A stretch of DNA of 11,296 nucleotides, taken from the NCBI GenBank assembly GCA_031260385.1, contig JAIRKB010000119.1, positions 1 through 11,296 of the forward strand, read 5' to 3'. The stretch comes from Propionibacteriaceae bacterium. Lineage in GTDB: Bacteria > Actinomycetota > Actinomycetes > Propionibacteriales > Propionibacteriaceae. This document shows positions 1 to 6,574 of the stretch, one piece after another (within the stretch, counting starts at the first letter, position 1; each line of letters starts with the position of its first letter). The notes under the pieces were generated by a model. The model saw only the letters and a list, made by a program, of their open reading frames with translations. It did not search any database and had not been told where the DNA came from. A program made the position numbers and the translations under genes.

Positions 1-86
1 TGGTAGTCCGCGAAAGTGTAGTCGCTCTCAACGATAAGATTTAGAAACTTGGCGTACGCATCGTACGTAAAGTCAGTGATTGACAT
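1..86 (-). CDS. Polysaccharide deacetylase-like protein, N-terminal fragment (runs off left edge)
   Basis: An open minus-strand frame starts at an ATG (86-84) and runs off the left edge after 28 codons, beginning MSITDFTYDAYAKFL. The 'FTYDAYxxFLxLIxExxYTFADY' pattern resembles the opening of polysaccharide deacetylase-like proteins found in glycan loci, in which the first helix is followed by 'Y.F..Y'. The catalytic domain is outside the window, so this rests on pattern alone. No ATG, GTG or TTG lies upstream in frame before a stop at 188-186, which fixes the start. The ribosome site is weak (AAAGG about 11 bases upstream). A consensus -10 box (TATAAT, minus strand, 137-132) lies 46 bases upstream. 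If the call is right, the protein would remove N-acetyl groups from a surface polysaccharide or peptidoglycan-linked sugar. The family call is tentative; that a gene begins here is more secure. Confidence 0.5.
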   Translation of the reverse strand, partial: MSITDFTYDAYAKFLNLIVESDYTFADY

Positions 87-115
87 TAGTGGACCGACCT
101 TTGATCTATCAGGCG

Positions 116-164
116 ATTCGAGACGGCTCGAATTATACCAGGCGGGCGAGTGCCCGGTCCTGGT
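116..164 (-). promoter_or_regulatory. Extended -10 promoter flanked by two palindromes
   Basis: On the minus strand there is a perfect TATAAT (137-132) preceded by TGG, which is an extended -10 motif. It points at the deacetylase-like gene, with a predicted start near base 125. No good -35 box is seen. Two inverted repeats bracket the -10 box: ATTCGAG-ACGG-CTCGAAT (116-133, seven perfect pairs) reaches from the -10 edge over the predicted start, and ACCAGGCGGGC (137-147) pairs with GCCCG...CCTGGT (152-164) with a two-base bulge over the spacer. Both genes point away from this region, so these are unlikely to be terminators. Operator sites, or a folded leader, are more likely. The wecB-like gene on the other side has no clear promoter of its own. 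Confidence 0.5.
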
Positions 165-209
165 AAGGTTAAACGTCTTTTGAGGCTAACTTAAGAAGAA
201 AGGAACCTC

Positions 210-1283
210 GTGCGCGTTGTATCCGTCGTTGGAGCACGACCCCAGTTCGTTAAGCTAGCGCCGATCGCGGAGGCGTTCGCTCGAGCGGGAGTTGATCACA
301 AGATCATTCACACCGGGCAACACTACGACCCGCTGCTATCCGATGTCTTTTTCTCTGAGCTGTCAATTCCGGCTCCCGACGTCCATCTTGGGGTCGGTTC
401 TGGCACCCACGGTGTCCAAACCGGTGCGATACTGGCAGCACTCGACACTGTATTGCCGTCTCTTTCCCCCGATTGGGTTCTCGTCTATGGCGACACTAAC
501 TCAACCCTCGCTGCGGCCGTAGCCGCCGCGAAACTACACTTACCGCTAGCCCACCTTGAGGCTGGCTTGCGCTCGTTTAACCGCATTCTGCCCGAGGAGC
601 ACAACCGGGTTCTCACCGACCATGCCGCTGACCTACTCCTGGCTCCAACCGACGATGCCGCCCGTCACTTAGCGAACGAGGGCCTCCGCGACCGTACGGT
701 CGTCGTTGGTGACGTGATGACCGATATCTTGCTGAAGGTCCGGGATTCGGTTCTAGACCGCACTGACTTTCCGACAACCGCTTTCGGGTTGGAGGAAAAC
801 GAGCCCTACAGCATCGCTACCATTCATCGAGGTGAGAACACCGACCATTCTGACCGTCTTGAAGCGATCTTGGGCGCCTTGGCTCGGGTCAACCACAAAG
901 TGATTCTGCTGGCGCATCCCCGCCTCAAAGCCTGGGCGACCCAGTTCAATCTTCCCCTCACCCAAGGGAACCTTATCGGCCATGATCCCCTGTCCTACGC
1001 GGACCTAGTCTGTGCGGTTGTCAATGCTCAATCGGTCATCACTGATTCTGGTGGACTGCAAAAAGAAGCCTTCCTACTTAGAGTCCCCTGCACGACGGTT
1101 CGCGCGGAGACTGAATGGGAGGAAACCCTGCGCCTAGGCTGGAATGTGCTTGTTGAGCCTGGTGATCCCATTGTGGAAGCCGTCGGGCGACCGCGCCCGT
1201 CACCGACCACTGCTACGCCATATGGTGACGGACATGCCGCTGACCGGGTGGCGACGGTGCTAGCAAACCGACGGCTTAACTAG
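210..1283 (+). CDS. wecB: Non-hydrolysing UDP-N-acetylglucosamine 2-epimerase (WecB/WbpI type)
   Basis: This cytoplasmic enzyme of the WecB/MnaA family inverts C2 of a UDP-N-acetylamino sugar, classically UDP-GlcNAc to UDP-ManNAc. At 357 residues the length is normal for the family. Visible motifs are GARPQFVK (8-15), HTGQHYD (34-40), YGDTNSTL (93-100), HLEAGLRS (115-122), PEEHNRVL (128-135), IHRGENTD (205-212), ITDSGGLQKEA (277-287) and ETEWEETL (300-307). D95, E117, E130 and H206 match the catalytic positions known from E. coli WecB (D95, E117, E131, H213). The 'GARPQF.K' start and the 'GTHG..TG' segment (65-72) resemble the WbpI/WlbD branch, which acts on UDP-2,3-diacetamido-glucuronate, so the substrate is not settled. 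The GTG start at 210 is chosen because AAAGGA lies five bases upstream and MRVVSVVGARPQF is the natural N-terminus. The 3' end overlaps the acyltransferase gene by 8 bases. Confidence 0.93.
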   Translation: MRVVSVVGARPQFVKLAPIAEAFARAGVDHKIIHTGQHYDPLLSDVFFSELSIPAPDVHLGVGSGTHGVQTGAILAALDTVLPSLSPDWVLVYGDTNSTLAAAVAAAKLHLPLAHLEAGLRSFNRILPEEHNRVLTDHAADLLLAPTDDAARHLANEGLRDRTVVVGDVMTDILLKVRDSVLDRTDFPTTAFGLEENEPYSIATIHRGENTDHSDRLEAILGALARVNHKVILLAHPRLKAWATQFNLPLTQGNLIGHDPLSYADLVCAVVNAQSVITDSGGLQKEAFLLRVPCTTVRAETEWEETLRLGWNVLVEPGDPIVEAVGRPRPSPTTATPYGDGHAADRVATVLANRRLN

Positions 1284-1911
1284 CAGTCTTGCTGATCACC
1301 TTGGCTGGAACCCCGACTAGAACACAGTTCCCCTCGGGATAGCTCTTTGTCACAACGGCGTTGGCGCCGACGATCGTCCGGTCCCCCAACACCACCCCAG
1401 GCATGATCACGGCGTTGGCACCGAGCCAGCATTTCTCGCCCAGAACAATGTCTTGCGACGGCAAGTGCCGATCGAGGTCTGATGGGTCATGGTTGGTCGT
1501 AATTAGCGCACAACCCTGAGCGATATAGGTTCCGTGGCCAAGCGTTATCTTCCCGGTTGACCAGCACTGGAAATACACATTGCCTTGGAAGTTATTGAGA
1601 TCATCGGGATGAAACTCAATGTTGGCGGGGTTAATCCCCAAAACACCACCGATCGGCCAAGGGATTCCCCGCCCTTTCGCGGTAAACAGCTTTGCAAACA
1701 TTCCGTTATAAACCCAGCGCCACCCAGGGGACCAGATGTGCGTAAAATGCCTTGTCCGGAAGTACTTCGAGGCGTAGGCCAGCCGTCCAAAAGTGTTAGC
1801 TAGGGCCCAGACCCAGAGGTAGTCAATGCCGAGGAACAGGAAAACCAAGGGATTCTTACGCAGTAAGGCCAACATCGATCGGGAACTAGAAGTCGAGCCT
1901 TCGTCACTCAT
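1276..1911 (-). CDS. Hexapeptide-repeat (left-handed beta-helix) acyltransferase
   Basis: This is probably a sugar O- or N-acetyltransferase of the CapG/WcaF/WbbJ type, using acetyl-CoA in the cytoplasm to decorate a polysaccharide building block. It has 211 residues. Residues 1-20 are Ser-rich and basic. Residues 21-40 form one hydrophobic stretch (PLVFLFLGIDYLWVWALANT) that may anchor it to the membrane. The beta-helix runs from about 105 to 205, with hexapeptide turns such as ITLGHGTYIAQGC, IVLGEKCWLGANAVIMPGVVLGD and IVGANAVVTKS. H141 in TTNHDPSDLD fits the catalytic histidine loop of this family, and the end 'VLVGVPAKVI' is typical. The ATG at 1911 has a GAAGGGA ribosome site 8-9 bases upstream. 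The gene is transcribed alone, facing away from the glycosyltransferase at 2085, and its stop lies inside the 3' end of the epimerase gene. The acyl donor and acceptor cannot be told from sequence. Confidence 0.9.
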   Translation of the reverse strand: MSDEGSTSSSRSMLALLRKNPLVFLFLGIDYLWVWALANTFGRLAYASKYFRTRHFTHIWSPGWRWVYNGMFAKLFTAKGRGIPWPIGGVLGINPANIEFHPDDLNNFQGNVYFQCWSTGKITLGHGTYIAQGCALITTNHDPSDLDRHLPSQDIVLGEKCWLGANAVIMPGVVLGDRTIVGANAVVTKSYPEGNCVLVGVPAKVISKTAS

Positions 1912-2004
1912 TATGATATCCCTTCATGGTACTCGTGCCCGCCTGGGTTGGGCTATTACAGGTCAATGCTAGAGCACTAGGCCGATGCCGAGGGCCAAGC
2001 GGAA

Positions 2005-2033
2005 GTGACTCGTCCAAAGTGGATCACCATACA
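2005..2033 (+). promoter_or_regulatory. Weak candidate promoter for the plus-strand glycosyltransferase
   Basis: GTGACT (2005-2010) and CATACA (2028-2033) are separated by 17 bases, upstream of the GTG start at 2085. Matches to the sigma-70-type consensus are partial (four of six and three of six), so this is only a candidate. The 173-base gap between the acyltransferase and this glycosyltransferase (1912-2084) holds no ORF and no strong repeat. It must contain both divergent promoters; I could not place the minus-strand one. Confidence 0.2.
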
Positions 2034-2084
2034 CACGCCAGTAGGGACTGCGAGATTGAGTTGGTAGAGTAGGTCTGCTAGAAA

Positions 2085-3365
2085 GTGGGGATCTTGAGCA
2101 GCCCAAACCAAAGCGTCCTCGTGCTATTGACCAATCTCTACCCCTATGCCCGCGGTGAGGAGTTCATTGAGATTGAGATCGCCTATCTCGCCGAGGCTTT
2201 CGACCAGATCATTATCATCCCAACTGCGAGCACCAAAGACTCCGTTATCACCCGCCTGTTGCCACCGAAAGCCCTCCTCCTCGCCGACGACGGTCCGGCC
2301 TCACGTCGAAGGTTTAGCCTGCGCCACCCCATGGTCGCCATCGGGGCTCTACTTCGGAGCCTACGCCACTTCCCCAGCCTGAGACACTGCCTCGAAGACT
2401 TCAAGTTTGATCTCACCGCTAGCCGGTTGGTAAACCGCCTGGCGCCCCAGCTCACTGCCTTGCTCGAAGAACCTCCAACGGTGGTCTTCTACGGTTATTG
2501 GATGCAGATACCAGCCCGCGTGGCCCTAGCCCTTCGAAGCCGCCTCGGCCTTTATCAATCGCCAGTAATCGCCCGGGCCCACCGCTATGACCTGTATCAA
2601 GAAGCCAACCCCACCAACTATCTCCCTCAGCGCAAACGGCTCTTGAAAGGGCTGACGCGAGTTTACTCAGTGTCCAAGGATGGTCAGGACTATCTTCGGA
2701 ATCGCTATCCCTCGTACGCGCCAAAGATCGATCTCGCCCACCTCGGCGTCGAAGCCGCCACCAACCCTGCCAACCCGACTCAGGCGACCCAGTTAGTCCT
2801 GTCCTGTTCCTATATCACGCCGATTAAACGCCTCCCACTGCTGATTGAAGCGTTGGCACTGTTGCAGCGCCGTGGTCGATCTGTGCGCTGGGCGCACTTG
2901 GGTTGCGGTGGCCCCGGTGATGCCTATGCCACCCAAGTCATTACTCAAGCCAAGGCCCAACTGGCACCAGACTCCTACACCTTCACTGGGAACTTGACTA
3001 ATGCGGCCGTCCGCACCTGGTTGGCGGATCATCCCGCGACAGTCTTTGTTAACGTGTCGGAGTCGGAAGGCGCGCCAGTCGCCATCATGGAGGCTCTCGC
3101 CCAAGGCCTACCGATCGTCGTTACCGACGTTGGTGGCAATAGAGAACTGGTCGACCTCGAAGGCGGCATGTTCGACGGACTCCTCAACGCCTCCCCTACC
3201 CCACACGAGATTTCGGACCGGATCGACTACCTGTTATCGATTGACGAAGCCAGCTATCGTCGTTGGGTTGAGGCAAGCCTCGCCCACTGGTGTAAGGAGT
3301 GGTCAAGTGCGATCAATTTTCGCCGGTTCAGCACCCAGTTAGCAGCGTTCAGCCCGGATTCTTGA
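2085..3365 (+). CDS. GT-B glycosyltransferase (GT4-like), polysaccharide chain extension
   Basis: A retaining-type glycosyltransferase with the GT-B fold, expected on the cytoplasmic membrane face, moving a sugar from a nucleotide donor to a lipid-linked acceptor. It has 426 residues. The N-terminal acceptor half begins 'VLVLLTNLYPYARGEEFIE' (11-29), typical of GT4 enzymes in glycan loci, and carries ARAHRYDLY (163-171) followed by YLPQRKRLL (179-187) and 'VYSVSKDGQDYLRNRYP' (193-209). The donor half starts near 238 with LSCSYITPIKRL (K248, R249 at the phosphate-contacting position). It holds the E-x7-E motif as E328 and E336 in SESEGAPVAIMEALAQG, then VVTDVGGNRELV. The GTG at 2085 has AGAGTAGG about 11 bases upstream. 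A TTG at 2094 behind AAAGTGGGG is an alternative that would remove three residues. The last 17 bases overlap the end of the next, opposing gene. Donor and linkage are unknown. Confidence 0.88.
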   Translation: MGILSSPNQSVLVLLTNLYPYARGEEFIEIEIAYLAEAFDQIIIIPTASTKDSVITRLLPPKALLLADDGPASRRRFSLRHPMVAIGALLRSLRHFPSLRHCLEDFKFDLTASRLVNRLAPQLTALLEEPPTVVFYGYWMQIPARVALALRSRLGLYQSPVIARAHRYDLYQEANPTNYLPQRKRLLKGLTRVYSVSKDGQDYLRNRYPSYAPKIDLAHLGVEAATNPANPTQATQLVLSCSYITPIKRLPLLIEALALLQRRGRSVRWAHLGCGGPGDAYATQVITQAKAQLAPDSYTFTGNLTNAAVRTWLADHPATVFVNVSESEGAPVAIMEALAQGLPIVVTDVGGNRELVDLEGGMFDGLLNASPTPHEISDRIDYLLSIDEASYRRWVEASLAHWCKEWSSAINFRRFSTQLAAFSPDS

Positions 3366-4485
3366 TATAGGTCACGACGCCATCCATAACTCGATCCATC
3401 CCAATATGAGATTCGGCGTAGGCTCGAATCCGAGCAATCAGGTCTTCTTGCGACTCCCGGCTGTAGAGGCGATCGTGGAAGTCGATAATCGATTGAATGT
3501 CGATTGAGGAGTCGTCGCGGGGAACCTTTAGGCAAAAATCGACTGGATCCACCAAGAAGGTATCGATATCGTTTCCGGTGATAAAAGGAATCCCTCGAGC
3601 AAGGTATTCCCGACTCTTTAGAGTCGAAGAGACCGTGAGACCAACCCGATGAAACCCCAAGGACTCGACTCCTAGCGAGCTCAAGGAGTAGAGCTCGCTT
3701 AGCTCAGCGGCCGTCCGGTAGCCGTGGAAGATGATGCGATCATCCAAGTTGGCGACCTTGGATTGGTTGATCAACCCCGGCAGGCCCTCGCCGTCCCCAA
3801 CAATATGTAAGACCACTTTTCGGTCTGGACGGCCTTCGTAGTATTTGATGACGCCGGCGACTAAGCGATCTAGGCCGTGCCAACGTTCAAAATGAGCGAC
3901 CATGATGATGTTTATCTCTTCAACCGAGGGCGCGGGCTGCTTCGCCGAGATCAGGTTGAGGTCTACACCATTGAGAATTTGAATGGCCTTCGTCCCAAAT
4001 ATCATCTTGTCAGACGTCAAACTAGTAACGCGATCAATGTATCGCCCGGCGACCGCCCGATTTGCGCGATCCTTAACCAACGAGGGATACCTCAGCAGGG
4101 TCTTCATCTCGCCGTCATAAGGATAGGTCGGTATCTCGAGTATGACTTTCAGGCTCGGATTGAGGCGCTTAGCAGCCTTAATGAACCGGAAAAGATCCTT
4201 GCTGATAAACCTTGGCCGACGAATATAGAGGCAGGAGTAAGGGGCCATTTCCTCTGGGTCTGGCCAGCCGACCCCGTCGCCTACGAACGGCAGACAGGTT
4301 ATGACTCTTGACCAGACCGTTTCGGGGGTAGTTAGTTGGCGGTGCTCGCACGGCAATCCAGCCTTGTTGAAGGCTTCAATTTGGGCAGATATTTTCTTGT
4401 CAACCCCAGTTTTCGCCCCAGTCGAGTCCGGGTCACTCGAGGACAGGTAGCACACCCGAGTCGAACCGGGTTGATTCTGCGCCAT
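3349..4485 (-). CDS. GT-B glycosyltransferase (GT1/GT4-like), divergent donor motif
   Basis: A second predicted glycosyltransferase, 378 residues, distinct from the one at 2085. The N-terminal half includes a Gly-rich start region (SSSDPDSTGAKTGVDKKI, 15-32) and 'ILEIPTYPYDGE' (115-126), a motif seen in GT4-type enzymes of polysaccharide loci. ILNGVDL (170-176) marks the domain junction. The donor half starts with INIIMVAHFERWHGLDRLVAG (191-211), then HIVGDGEGL (227-235). Where the usual E-x7-E motif is expected, this protein has a spread-out version, GVESLGFHRVGLTVSSTLKS followed by REYLARGIPFI (272-302); E274 and E293 are the candidate equivalents. The ATG at 4485 is well supported by GAGGAGA five to six bases upstream. 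A -10-like TATAGT lies 40 bases upstream on the same strand. It reads in the same direction as the asparagine-synthetase-like gene, 128 bases downstream of it. Substrate unknown. Confidence 0.82.
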   Translation of the reverse strand: MAQNQPGSTRVCYLSSSDPDSTGAKTGVDKKISAQIEAFNKAGLPCEHRQLTTPETVWSRVITCLPFVGDGVGWPDPEEMAPYSCLYIRRPRFISKDLFRFIKAAKRLNPSLKVILEIPTYPYDGEMKTLLRYPSLVKDRANRAVAGRYIDRVTSLTSDKMIFGTKAIQILNGVDLNLISAKQPAPSVEEINIIMVAHFERWHGLDRLVAGVIKYYEGRPDRKVVLHIVGDGEGLPGLINQSKVANLDDRIIFHGYRTAAELSELYSLSSLGVESLGFHRVGLTVSSTLKSREYLARGIPFITGNDIDTFLVDPVDFCLKVPRDDSSIDIQSIIDFHDRLYSRESQEDLIARIRAYAESHIGMDRVMDGVVTYIKNPG

Positions 4486-4524
4486 TCAAGTCTCCTCATT
4501 GGCTCACCTGCAACAAACATCAAG

Positions 4525-4530
4525 ACTATA
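4525..4530 (-). promoter_or_regulatory. Candidate -10 box (TATAGT) for the minus-strand glycosyltransferase
   Basis: On the minus strand TATAGT (4530-4525) sits 39 bases from the ATG at 4485, leaving a leader of about 33 bases that contains the AGGAG ribosome site. No convincing -35 hexamer is found 16-18 bases upstream (the best is CTTCAA). It lies in the 128-base gap between this gene and the asparagine-synthetase-like gene, which suggests the two genes are not strictly one operon. No terminator hairpin is evident in the gap. Confidence 0.4.
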
Positions 4531-4613
4531 CCGCAGATCGCCAATTTGAAGCCCGCTTATCGTGTCTCCCAGCGCGGCCGCCTTCGTCTATGGATGGAAA
4601 AGCAGCCAGTCGC

Positions 4614-6353
4614 TTACCGGTCAAGCTCCAGATACCGCGTCGACGCCAGGAAACTGAGCGCCAAGATCTTGTCCCAGACGGCACCTTCCTGGTAGAGGTT
4701 GGCACAGTCTTCCCGCAACAGCTTGCTTGACTGAACGGTGTCAATGTGGTTATGGAAATAGCCGTCCATTACGGACTTTAAACGATCGTTGGTGTCGTAC
4801 CAGCGCTGGAATGGATTCATGCCCTGCCGAAAACCAAGGATCCCTCTGGCTCTCCATACCAAGCTACTGGGCAGTGAAAGGAGCGGGGTTCCCACGCCGA
4901 AGAAGTTAATGCGTGGATCGTTATGGATCGCGACGCCATTGCGGGGATAGCGCGCCGCTGCCGGGAAGTCTGACTTAACCCACTGGTAATAAATGCGATG
5001 ATCCAAACGATCCCTCAGCGGCAGTGACATTGCGAAATTGAAGAAATCAATATCCATGAAAGGTGACATTGAGTAGGCATAACGCCGAAAAGCCATTTGA
5101 ACAGTCAGATTAATGAGGTTTAGCCCGCGGTTGTAGAACATTCCCAACTCGTAGTCAACCGGATCAACGGTGATGCGCTCCGCCAACCGATGGACGAGTT
5201 TCTGGGAAGACGCGCCATTTCCTAACACATATGACGTCCGCTGATAGGGATTTTTTGCCCTCACATAGTAGCTAACCAACACGCCGTCGCCTAAGGTTCC
5301 CGTATGGACAACCCCCATCCGCGTGGTGTCAATCCGGCGCAGGAACCCGTCAGTCTGAGCGCCTAGGGCATAAAAGTGAGAACCCTCGGTTACGGCCGCT
5401 CCTCGGTCAATATCGTGTAACTCTTCGGCGGAGTCCAAGGCTTTGAACAGCCAGTTGCACCCCCAGTCACTGGCAATTTCCATTGGTCGCAGGCAGTCTT
5501 CTTCCCCAGACTGGCAATAGGTGAAGGCATTAATTGGAGCGTACCCAAGTTCTTTCAAACCCAGAACCGTCATTCGGGAATCCAGCCCCGCACTAAGGGG
5601 TGCGTACTGCTCGTACCCTCCCTCAAGGTTCTTGTCGGCTTGTAATGCCACCGCCTTGGTGAATAGCTCGGTCAACTTGGGAATGGCCTCGTTGGCGGTG
5701 ATGTCCTGCTCATCAGCCTTAACCTGGAAGTAGGCGCTAGCGTGAGCCCCTTGCGCGTCCACCTCAAGACAATGCCCCGGCAGCAGGCGGTGTACCCCGT
5801 CAACCAGGGTGTAGTCAGCGTACATATGGCCTAAGGACAGCAGACAGTAGGCCCCGGTGGCAGACACCTCCGCATGCCAACCGCGGAATCGAAAGTATTC
5901 CGTTATCCACTTCATCTGCGAAGCGAAAACCAGCACCCCATTTCGTTGGGCATAAAAAATGGGCTCACTGCCAAAGTGATCGGTAAATAATGTCAGCTTC
6001 TGGGTCGGCTCCGAGAAGATCGCCCCCGCAAAGTTACCCCGCAGATCACCAAAAAATGACGCTCCCCGCTTGGCATATTGGCCAGCCACCACCGAGGACC
6101 AACTCTCGTTAGGCTGGGCCTTCGCCAGGGCAGTACGATTGAGGACCACCCCCCACAGCGCCGTCACCCACCCCGCAGATCGGGTAAAACACTGATCATC
6201 AGCAAACTTGAGCGCCGCAGTCCGCCATATAACCGCCCGGATGCCAAGCCCATCCGAAGACACCTGCTCACTAAGCGCACCCGTGGCGTCACGAAATTGA
6301 ACCGAGTTACCCAGGTCCTCTGACGACCCGTACACTCCAAAAAGTCCCAGCAT
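4614..6353 (-). CDS. Asparagine-synthetase-like protein lacking the glutaminase cysteine
   Basis: This has the two-domain layout of class B asparagine synthetase: an N-terminal Ntn-amidotransferase fold (about 1-200) and a C-terminal ATP-pyrophosphatase (about 225-510), 579 residues in all. N-terminal landmarks are MLGLFGVYG (1-9), LRGNFAGAIF (104-113) and 'LFTDHFGSEPIFYA' (122-135). The ATP loop PLSAGLDSRMT matches the SGGxDS signature, with D258 and S259 intact; GTLGDG (352-357) replaces the usual GEGxDE segment. The position after the start Met, the catalytic Cys in AsnB, is Leu, so glutamine hydrolysis by the usual nucleophile should be impossible. The family in general adenylates a carboxyl and adds an amine. 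In polysaccharide loci such proteins are thought to amidate uronic acids; here ammonia or another amine would be needed. ATG 6353 is preferred because GAAGAAGG lies nine bases upstream. A TTG at 6362 extends the frame three residues but sits against that site. Confidence 0.8.
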   Translation of the reverse strand: MLGLFGVYGSSEDLGNSVQFRDATGALSEQVSSDGLGIRAVIWRTAALKFADDQCFTRSAGWVTALWGVVLNRTALAKAQPNESWSSVVAGQYAKRGASFFGDLRGNFAGAIFSEPTQKLTLFTDHFGSEPIFYAQRNGVLVFASQMKWITEYFRFRGWHAEVSATGAYCLLSLGHMYADYTLVDGVHRLLPGHCLEVDAQGAHASAYFQVKADEQDITANEAIPKLTELFTKAVALQADKNLEGGYEQYAPLSAGLDSRMTVLGLKELGYAPINAFTYCQSGEEDCLRPMEIASDWGCNWLFKALDSAEELHDIDRGAAVTEGSHFYALGAQTDGFLRRIDTTRMGVVHTGTLGDGVLVSYYVRAKNPYQRTSYVLGNGASSQKLVHRLAERITVDPVDYELGMFYNRGLNLINLTVQMAFRRYAYSMSPFMDIDFFNFAMSLPLRDRLDHRIYYQWVKSDFPAAARYPRNGVAIHNDPRINFFGVGTPLLSLPSSLVWRARGILGFRQGMNPFQRWYDTNDRLKSVMDGYFHNHIDTVQSSKLLREDCANLYQEGAVWDKILALSFLASTRYLELDR

Positions 6354-6396
6354 GGGCACCAACCTTCTTCACGATCCTGAGCTCAGTCCCACTCAC

Positions 6397-6424
6397 CACA
6401 TACTGGCGTCCAACTAGCACTCAA
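6397..6424 (-). promoter_or_regulatory. Candidate promoter for the asparagine-synthetase-like gene
   Basis: On the minus strand TTGAGT (6424-6419) and TATGTG (6402-6397) are 16 bases apart, about 45 bases upstream of the ATG at 6353. The -35 box matches the consensus at four of six positions and the -10 box at its first three. This is a plausible but unproven promoter. The 5' leader would carry the GAAGAAGG ribosome site. Confidence 0.3.
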
Positions 6425-6454
6425 TACAACGGCTAACCCGGGGATTCTGCACCG

Positions 6455-6488
6455 CGCCGGTCAAGCAAACCAACGACCGGCGTATACT
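6455..6488 (+). promoter_or_regulatory. Inverted repeat abutting the -10 box of flippase 1 (possible operator)
   Basis: CGCCGGTC (6455-6462) and GACCGGCG (6475-6482) form a perfect eight-base inverted repeat with a 12-base gap, so half-site centres are 20 bases apart, about two helical turns. The right arm ends directly against TATACT (6483-6488), a good -10 box pointing at the flippase gene 86 bases downstream. A -35 hexamer, if present, would be GTCAAG (6460-6465), inside the left arm. A dimeric regulator bound here would cover the promoter. The arrangement is seen directly; regulation is inferred. Confidence 0.45.
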
Positions 6489-6574
6489 CTTCCTGGCATA
6501 GTCTACTGGCAAGAGCCAATCACGGAAGGACTCCAGATTAGCAACCCAAAGGTTCCAACGAAACGGGGAGGATA

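Noticed and set aside
137..164. Hairpin read as an intrinsic terminator
   Set aside because: It sits between divergent gene starts and is not followed by a T-run in either direction; an operator or leader role fits better.
3877..4311. Plus-strand open frame (144 codons) opposite the minus-strand glycosyltransferase
   Set aside because: The opposite strand carries a well-supported glycosyltransferase with a strong ribosome site; this frame has no family features.
4575..4582. GCGGCCGC palindrome between the asparagine-synthetase-like and glycosyltransferase genes
   Set aside because: A single eight-base palindrome in GC-rich DNA is expected by chance and has no supporting context.
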